A stretch of 64,000 nt of DNA. Origin: Hasllibacter sp. MH4015 (GTDB lineage Bacteria; Pseudomonadota; Alphaproteobacteria; Rhodobacterales; Rhodobacteraceae). Shown here in pieces: positions 59,201 through 64,000 of this stretch. The stretch's first letter is position 1, and every line of letters starts with the position of its first letter. The DNA is taken from contig NZ_JAHTBK010000001.1 of assembly GCF_020177575.1 (NCBI RefSeq), forward strand, positions 3,302,001 through 3,366,000, in the 5' to 3' direction. A program made the translations under genes and the position numbers. The notes under the pieces were generated by a model. The model made no database searches. It was given only the letters and a program-made list of their open reading frames with translations, and had not been told where the DNA came from.

Positions 59201-59861
59201 CGGGCCGACCGGGAAGGCCGATCAGCTCCGCCACCAGCCCGTTTTCCTCCTCCACCAGTAGCAGGTCGAGGGCGAGATTTCGCGTCGCGTTGTCATAGGA
59301 CGCATTGAGCTCGAATTGGCCCTGCGCACCGTCAAGACGGTTGAGCGTGATCTGCGCCTGCCCTTCGCCGCCCGACAGGCTGGCGGACCCCTGGATCGTC
59401 AGGCGTGCGGCAATACCGATGACCGGCTCACCCAGAACGACTTCGTTGATGGAGACCTCGCCGATATCGACACTGACTGGTAATTCGGGAAGGGAAAATG
59501 GTTGTGCCTCCACATCGGGAAGATCGACCCCTTCCGATGGGAGCGGCGGGCGCAATATTTCAAGGCGCGCGGCCGATAGCTCATCAATCTCGATGGAGCC
59601 GCGGAGCACCGCAGATCGGTTCCAATCCAGAACCGCATCTTCCAGAATCAGCCACACCCCTTCGGCATCCGAGATGGTCAGCCGGTCCAGGCGCGCCTCC
59701 GACGACAGCGCGCCGCGGAAGCCCTCGATCCGGACATCGCGGTTTCCGTCATCCGAGAATTGTTCTTCGAGGAAACGGGTCAGGCGGGATCGGTCATCCT
59801 CCTGCGCCCAGACCGCGACCGGCATGAGGATCAAGCAAAGGATCGCAATGCAGCGGATCAA
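56238..59861 (-). CDS. tamB: Translocation and assembly module subunit TamB
   Basis: A 1207-residue inner-membrane-anchored, periplasm-spanning protein. The N-terminal signal anchor (about 3-19) is followed by a long repetitive beta-rich groove with many short AxLTLxG-like repeats. The C-terminal DUF490/TamB domain (about 870-1207) includes GRLSILGTRLDFIDSSVTLQ and ends GGGSSIGIFFEQDY. With TamA it supports outer-membrane protein assembly and lipid transport. The ATG overlaps the tamA stop. Confidence 0.93.
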   Translation of the reverse strand: MIRCIAILCLILMPVAVWAQEDDRSRLTRFLEEQFSDDGNRDVRIEGFRGALSSEARLDRLTISDAEGVWLILEDAVLDWNRSAVLRGSIEIDELSAARLEILRPPLPSEGVDLPDVEAQPFSLPELPVSVDIGEVSINEVVLGEPVIGIAARLTIQGSASLSGGEGQAQITLNRLDGAQGQFELNASYDNATRNLALDLLLVEEENGLVAELIGLPGRPDLRLQIAGEGPVDDFTAEIALATDGRDRITGTVISARSDAGEQLIVADIGGDISPLLLPDYREFFGNDVQLQAQVRQTLSGGVELEALRLTSAALTLEGDLAINGQGLPERVNLTGEIRPPNGNVVRLPSGGADARISGASLALVYDRNDGDEYALTADLDNLAIDDLSIAGAALSLEGAVALTSAGIEAATANFNTALNGVEHADPAMAEALGGTLGISAQMSWVTNAPVILSDLSVVAGDVTLEGGASGQTVGEEISVGLDLTASIGALERFAAIAGQPLAGSAALTVSGQVKPLSGQFDLTIGGTGNDMQFVDGLPPELFAGETRLAAQVVRDTEGLQAQAIRLDNAELTLTGAASLSSGDTSASVQFALEDVGLFTDVMSGPVTIAADVAREGTAPFDVTATLSGPNEIAADISGTFDAETTDFALDLDASARDLNLGDAIPAGLTAGRTTLTATATRRDGVLDLQDLTLSNGALNVNGTAQIGPNSSRADVNARLANVGLFTDALSGPVSADAMITREGTGPWNIDADLGGPGGMQASVNGEVGRPDGSVNITATGTAPLALANRFIRPRSIRGTLSFNLAMRGQPGLGAVSGTLSSGNTRIAVPTYALAIENVGLNGQVSGGRLSLNANGTLSTGGQVTAAGSINLASPGLDGQINVGLRDARLVDPTLYDARIETADLTVSGPIARRPQISGTVTLGESEIRVPEASLAGSAAIPDIRHLGETPAERQTRRFAGLLGGRGSGGGRGSATTGLDITVNAPGRIFLRGRGIDAEFGGTLRIFGTAANVIPTGQFELIRGRLSILGTRLDFIDSSVTLQGSFNPYLRLTAVSMASGYQVIVRMTGPISGPEISFSSNPALPEDEVLAQLLFGRSVSGLSPLQLLQLADAATSLAGGSTNSGFIAELRDGLGLDDLDLSTDAEGNAAVTAGRYLSENIYTDVTINAEGEADLSLNIDLTPNITARGSVGSGGGSSIGIFFEQDY

Positions 59862-61657
59862 AACGAATGCCCGATGCCGATATAGAGGTAAACGTCCTCT
59901 CCCACGCCCGGACCGCGCACCGGTGTGGCAAGGTCAACGCGGATCGGACCGAAGGGCGTTGTGTATCGCACGCCAAGGCCCGCGCCGGCATGCCAATCCC
60001 CGGCACCGCCCAGCGTGTCCGCCCCGATCCAGCCGGCATCGGCAAAGGCGACGAGGCCGAGATTGGTCTCACCGATATCCTGCCGGAATTCTGTCGACAC
60101 GCCTAAGAAGCTACGCCCACCGGAGGGGACACCGTTCTGAAGCGCGCCGAGGGATTGGAACTCCTGCCCGCGCACGGTGCCTGCACCACCGGAATAGAAA
60201 AGGAAGCTCGGGGGGATCTCCGTGATCTCTCCGCCGAGGACGCTGCCCAATTGCACACGCGCGGCGATGCGGCTGGCGCGATCCTCCCCAAAGCCGAAAT
60301 AGACGCGACCATCGGTATAGACCCGCGCGCCCCCGCTGCCCTGATCGGTCAGGAACGGCGTGGCCGTCGCATCAAGGTAGAACAGCCGCCGCGCATCGAG
60401 TGGATCTTCGCGGCGGTCCCAAGTGATACCGACGGGCACCGAAAGAAGCGTAACCTCCCGCTCGCCGAACGCATCCTCGATATCGAAATAGGTCAAGCCA
60501 AGGCCAAGCGACCCGGTCAAGCGACGGGTGAAGCGATGCTCAACCCCCGCTTCGGCCCCGAACGTGGTGAGGCTGAAGGCAGGCTCATCAAGGTACTCGC
60601 CTGATAGCTCTGCGTAGAACGTGGTGTCGGGCGTGAAGGTGGCGGGTCGCGAGAAGCGTACGCCGACCGCGGCGTCGATACCTTCCGTCGCCGTGGCGCC
60701 GGACACGGCCTCTGACCCGATACCGTTGATCTCCCCCTCGATGCGGAGCCGTTCCGCGCCGCCGAAGAGGTTGCGATGCAGCCAGTAGGCGCTGAGTGCG
60801 GCACCGTCGTCGGTGGACAGTTCCGCGCCGAAGCCGAAGCGTCGCGGTTCGCTTTCCACAAGCGTCGCGGTAATATCCATCTCCCCGTCTGGGCCGACCT
60901 CCCCTTCCTCCAGCGCGATGGCGGAGAAGACGCCGGTATCCTGAAGCCGCGCCTCCACTCGGGCGAGGGTCTCGGGGGAAAACGTCGTACCCTCTGGCAG
61001 CCCCGCAATGGCGAGGATGCGTTCAAGGCGCATCCTTTCCTGGCCCTGCGGGATAAGCGTGCCGAAGCGCACGATCTGGCCCGGGTCGATGCGCACCCGC
61101 ACGTCAAGCACCGCATCGCCGTTGCGCGCGGTGATCTGCTGGTCTGCGACTTCGGCCACGGCATGCCCCCGTTCGCGCCAACCCTCGATCGCGGCGCTGG
61201 CCGTATCGCGTAGCAGGGGGGTGGAGGCGGGGCCACCGGGGCGAAAATCGTCCGGCAGATCGGTGTCTGGGGCGAGTGGCCCGATTTCGGCTGTGCCAAG
61301 CTGGAAGGCTGGACCGGGTTCGACGGAGATCGTGATGTTGGAAATGCTGCGAGGCGCGCCGAAGGGCGGGATGCGCGCCGCCTCTCTCCCGTCCACGCTG
61401 ATGCGCACGACCGGAGAGAAATAGCCCTCGTTATAGAGCGCCGCGACCAGTCGCCCGTAATCGGCGCGCGCGGCGGCGACAAGATCCTGAGCCGTCCGCT
61501 GCTCCTCCGTTTCCTGCAACAGCAGGGAGGCGGCGCGCAGACGGTCGCTCAGATCCTCCTCTACGTTGGGGGCCGAAAGCCGGATATCCTGTGCCGCGAC
61601 CGAAGTCGTGACGGCACAAAGCGCCAAGGCTAAGGGGGTCAGGCGGGACGCGCGCAT
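59858..61657 (-). CDS. tamA: Translocation and assembly module subunit TamA
   Basis: A 599-residue Omp85-family outer-membrane protein. Signal peptide MRASRLTPLALALCAVTTSVA, POTRA domains at about 25-260 and a C-terminal 16-strand beta-barrel from about 270. The barrel contains GAGTVRGQEFQSLG (VRGY/F-type motif) and ends in aromatic residue GIGHSF. The start at 61657 is chosen for the signal peptide; an upstream ATG at 61870 is not supported. Confidence 0.93.
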   Translation of the reverse strand: MRASRLTPLALALCAVTTSVAAQDIRLSAPNVEEDLSDRLRAASLLLQETEEQRTAQDLVAAARADYGRLVAALYNEGYFSPVVRISVDGREAARIPPFGAPRSISNITISVEPGPAFQLGTAEIGPLAPDTDLPDDFRPGGPASTPLLRDTASAAIEGWRERGHAVAEVADQQITARNGDAVLDVRVRIDPGQIVRFGTLIPQGQERMRLERILAIAGLPEGTTFSPETLARVEARLQDTGVFSAIALEEGEVGPDGEMDITATLVESEPRRFGFGAELSTDDGAALSAYWLHRNLFGGAERLRIEGEINGIGSEAVSGATATEGIDAAVGVRFSRPATFTPDTTFYAELSGEYLDEPAFSLTTFGAEAGVEHRFTRRLTGSLGLGLTYFDIEDAFGEREVTLLSVPVGITWDRREDPLDARRLFYLDATATPFLTDQGSGGARVYTDGRVYFGFGEDRASRIAARVQLGSVLGGEITEIPPSFLFYSGGAGTVRGQEFQSLGALQNGVPSGGRSFLGVSTEFRQDIGETNLGLVAFADAGWIGADTLGGAGDWHAGAGLGVRYTTPFGPIRVDLATPVRGPGVGEDVYLYIGIGHSF

Positions 61658-61805
61658 AACTTCGTGGTAAATCCGTTCGTTTGGGAACGCCAGCGTTATG
61701 CGTATGGTTCCCGGCTTCTGGCGGAAAGTTGAGACGTTTTGCGCCTTGCCGCGTTTCCGCCCGCCCCGTATCACCAACGCGAACACGACCGGAGGAGCCT
61801 TTGTC

Positions 61806-62789
61806 ATGGCCAAACTCGTCACCATTTTCGGCGGATCGGGCTTTGTGGGCCGGTATATCGCGCGGCGCATGGCGAAAGAGGGCTGGCGCGTTCGCGTGGC
61901 CTGCCGCCGTCCGAACGAGGCGCTTTTCGTGAAACCCTACGGGGTTGTCGGTCAGGTCGAGCCGATCCTCGCCAATATCCGCGACGATGATAGCGTGCGC
62001 GCGGCCCTCGGCGGGGCCGATGCCGTGGTCAATTGCGTGGGTACGTTTGATGCGCGGGGCAAGAACAACTTCCACGCGGTGCAAACGGAAGGCGCGGCCC
62101 GGATCGCCCGTATTGCGGCGGAGGAGGGGATCGCAACGATGGTCCATATCTCGGCCATTGGCGCCGACGAAGATGCCGCCAGCGACTACGCCCGCAGCAA
62201 AGCCGCGGGGGAGGCGGCGATCCTGGACGCCATGCCAAACGCGATGATCCTGCGCCCGTCTGTCGTGTTCGGGCCGGAAGATGCGTTTTTCAACCGCTTC
62301 GCCGCCATGAGCCGCCTTGGCCCGGTCCTGCCCGTGGCCGGGGCGGAGACGAAGTTTCAGCCCGTCTACGTGGATGACATCGCCCGCGCCGCCGTGAAGG
62401 GCGTTATGGGAGAGGCGCGTGGCATCTACGAGCTTGGCGGTCCCGACGTGGAAACGTTCCGCGAATTGATGAACCGCATGTTGCGGGTGATCCGCCGTCG
62501 CCGTCTGGTCCTGAACATCCCGTTCTTTGTGGCCGGGATCATGGGCGCGGTGCTCGACTTCATGCAATTGATTACAGGCGGGTTGTTCCACAACGGCATC
62601 CTGACCCGCGATCAGGTGCGCAGCTTGCGGACGGACAACGTGGTGCAGGAGGGCGCGCGAACGCTCTCGGACCTCGGGATTGAGCCGACGGCGATGGATG
62701 CGGTGCTACAGGATTATCTGTGGCCGTACCGCCCCTCCGGTCAGTATTCCGAGATCAAGGAAAGCGCGCGTAACCTGCGCGAGGGCTGA
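61806..62789 (+). CDS. NDUFA9-like NAD(P)-dependent epimerase/dehydrogenase
   Basis: A 327-residue atypical short-chain dehydrogenase. The N terminus has VTIFGGSGFVGRYIARRMA, a Rossmann glycine motif, and the family resembles the mitochondrial complex I accessory subunit NDUFA9 (39 kDa). Other features are HISAIGADEDAASDYARSKAAGE and LRPSVVFGPEDAFFNRF. The GGAGGAG ribosome site supports the ATG at 61806. Its exact role in bacteria (complex I assembly or quinone biology) is unproven. Confidence 0.87.
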   Translation: MAKLVTIFGGSGFVGRYIARRMAKEGWRVRVACRRPNEALFVKPYGVVGQVEPILANIRDDDSVRAALGGADAVVNCVGTFDARGKNNFHAVQTEGAARIARIAAEEGIATMVHISAIGADEDAASDYARSKAAGEAAILDAMPNAMILRPSVVFGPEDAFFNRFAAMSRLGPVLPVAGAETKFQPVYVDDIARAAVKGVMGEARGIYELGGPDVETFRELMNRMLRVIRRRRLVLNIPFFVAGIMGAVLDFMQLITGGLFHNGILTRDQVRSLRTDNVVQEGARTLSDLGIEPTAMDAVLQDYLWPYRPSGQYSEIKESARNLREG

Positions 62790-62794
62790 ACGCC

Positions 62795-63598
62795 CTAGCC
62801 ATAGGCGATCCACAGCAGGATGATGCCAAGCACCACGCGGTAGATCACGTAAGGCGTGAAGCTGACGCTTTTCAGCAAGCGAAACATCAGGACCAGTGCG
62901 GCCAGCGCGGCGACGAACGACAGTCCTGCGGCGATTGCGCCGTCGCGGGCGGCTTGCGCATCGGCCGTCGCGATCACCTCCGCCCCCGCGAAAACGCCGG
63001 ACGCGATAATCGTGGGGATCGACATCAGCATCGACAGGCGCGCGGCGCTTTCCCGGTTGTAGCCCAGGGCGCGCGCGGCGGTGATCGTGATGCCGGACCG
63101 GGACGTACCTGGGATCAGCGCAACGGCCTGCGCCACGCCCATCACCATCGCGTCCTTCAGGTTCCAATCGCCCGCCGCCTTCGCTTCAACCCCGCGCTGG
63201 TCCGCCCAATAGAGGACAAGACCGAAGATCAGCATCGTCCATCCGATCACCGTGATGGAGCGGAGGCTGTCATAAAGACCGGTTAGTTCCAGCAACAGGC
63301 CGAACAGGATTACAGGGATCGTCGAGAGCACCAGCAGGAACGCGAGCTTCGCGCCCGGGGTGTCCAACTTGCCCGTTAGCATGCGCGGCATGCCGATGAG
63401 GGCGGCTTTCACATCGGTCCAGAAGTAGAGGATGACGGCCCCCAATGTGCCGACATGGACCGCGACGTCGATGACCTGCCCCTGATCCTCCGCCCCTGTG
63501 AGATTCGGCAGGAGAATCAGGTGACCGGAGGAGGAGATCGGCAGGAACTCTGTGATCCCTTGGATCATCGCCAACAGGAAGAGATGCAGGAGGCTCAT
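62795..63598 (-). CDS. uppP: Undecaprenyl-diphosphatase UppP (BacA)
   Basis: A 267-residue polytopic membrane phosphatase recycling undecaprenyl diphosphate for peptidoglycan and polysaccharide synthesis. Signature motifs QGITEFLPISSSGHL (about 12-26) and PGTSRSGITI (about 163-172) are present. The start at 63598 gives the family N terminus MSLLHLFLLAMIQG. Confidence 0.95.
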   Translation of the reverse strand: MSLLHLFLLAMIQGITEFLPISSSGHLILLPNLTGAEDQGQVIDVAVHVGTLGAVILYFWTDVKAALIGMPRMLTGKLDTPGAKLAFLLVLSTIPVILFGLLLELTGLYDSLRSITVIGWTMLIFGLVLYWADQRGVEAKAAGDWNLKDAMVMGVAQAVALIPGTSRSGITITAARALGYNRESAARLSMLMSIPTIIASGVFAGAEVIATADAQAARDGAIAAGLSFVAALAALVLMFRLLKSVSFTPYVIYRVVLGIILLWIAYG

Positions 63599-63803
63599 AT
63601 CATGGTTCCCGGCACACGCCATACTGTGCTGATTTCAAACGAATAATATTCATATAGGGAAACCATGCTGTCGTACTTGTTCGTTGTTTCCACCGGGCCA
63701 GAAGCAAGTTCTCAGAGATAAGGACAAATAGGTCAGCAAAACTGTCTTTTTATCCCGTGACCGCGCCGTTATACGGTCCGTCGGAGAGCTAGGGAGCGGT
63801 GGA

Positions 63804-64000
63804 TTGGCTAAGCAACCCATGTTGAAATTCGTATCCGTCGGTAAGGAGATGCCCGAAAAGCGGGCAGCCGACCAGCGGAAAGAAGATTTCGCCGAGATCT
63901 ACGGTGAGTATGCGCGCGAGAAAGCGGCGGAGCAGGCAGGGCGGTGCAGCCAGTGCGGCGTGCCCTATTGCCAGTCCCATTGTCCGCTCCACAACAACAT
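63804..64000 (+). CDS. gltD: Glutamate synthase (NADPH) small subunit, 5' part only
   Basis: The first 65 codons of the small (beta) subunit of glutamate synthase, which channels NADPH electrons to the large subunit. The N terminus MAKQPMLKFVSVGKEMPEKR and cysteines CSQCGVPYCQSHCPLHNN form the [4Fe-4S]-binding start of GltD. The start is TTG 63804 with GGAG seven bases upstream; an ATG at 63819 would remove five residues. The gene leaves the window. Confidence 0.92.
   Translation, partial: MAKQPMLKFVSVGKEMPEKRAADQRKEDFAEIYGEYAREKAAEQAGRCSQCGVPYCQSHCPLHNN

Noticed and set aside
57579-59261. A 560-codon open frame on the plus strand opposite tamB
   Set aside because: It is the complementary shadow of a high-GC, repeat-rich real gene. 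It shows no recognisable domain and its composition follows tamB codon positions.
62789-62810. Short inverted repeat AGGGC/GCCCT at the junction of the NDUFA9-like gene and uppP
   Set aside because: Only five base pairs and no T-run on either strand, so it does not qualify as a terminator.

Overview
The window is a high-GC chromosomal segment from a phototrophic alphaproteobacterium of the Rhodobacterales (a purple non-sulfur or aerobic anoxygenic Roseobacter-type organism). Three things support this: a crtEF-bchCXYZ-pufQBAL photosynthesis superoperon with PpsR/CrtJ-type operators, the rho-mnmE-mnmG-rsmG-parA-parB block with parS sites, and an alphaproteobacterial RpoH-type promoter in front of dnaK. 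I see no insertion sequence, prophage or CRISPR array.

Region 1 (1-11081) is photosynthesis. On the minus strand, crtE, crtF, bchC, bchX, bchY, bchZ, pufQ, pufB, pufA and pufL (cut by the window start) run as one unit with overlapping stop/start codons. They make the carotenoid precursor and finish it, reduce and dehydrogenate the chlorin ring to bacteriochlorophyll, and build the LH1 antenna and reaction centre. crtD and crtC run divergently on the plus strand. Two pairs of TGT-N12-ACA palindromes sit in front of bchC and between crtE and crtD. An intercistronic hairpin follows pufA.

Region 2 (11136-18712) holds hslV, an unexplained polytopic membrane protein gene and hslU, all translationally coupled, then a lipoprotein-like alpha/beta hydrolase. 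Opposite them lie timA-like, mltA and an Smr gene, and beyond these fxsA and secB.

Region 3 (18719-28735) looks like the replication-origin neighbourhood. dnaQ, coaE, aroE and maf read leftwards and rho, mnmE, mnmG, rsmG, parA and parB read rightwards from a 546-base gene-free gap with an AT-rich core. This is the arrangement around oriC in Caulobacter. Two parS palindromes flank mnmG.

Region 4 (28737-42050) is housekeeping and stress: hemW-rdgB-rph, hrcA-grpE, mutS, a MaeB-type malic enzyme, dnaKJ and alkB.

Region 5 (42047-52228) is surface polysaccharide: an orphan ABC-2 export permease, cysQ, a kdsB-like gene, four glycosyltransferases, galU and a two-domain sulfotransferase. Together they suggest a sulfated, perhaps Kdo-linked, capsule or exopolysaccharide.

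Region 6 (52229-64000) is the envelope: ptsN, hpf, lptB, lptA, lptC, a short RNase D, tRNA-Leu(CAG), tamB, tamA, an NDUFA9-like dehydrogenase, uppP, and the start of gltD at the right edge.

All calls come from reading the sequence and recalling protein families; no database search was run.
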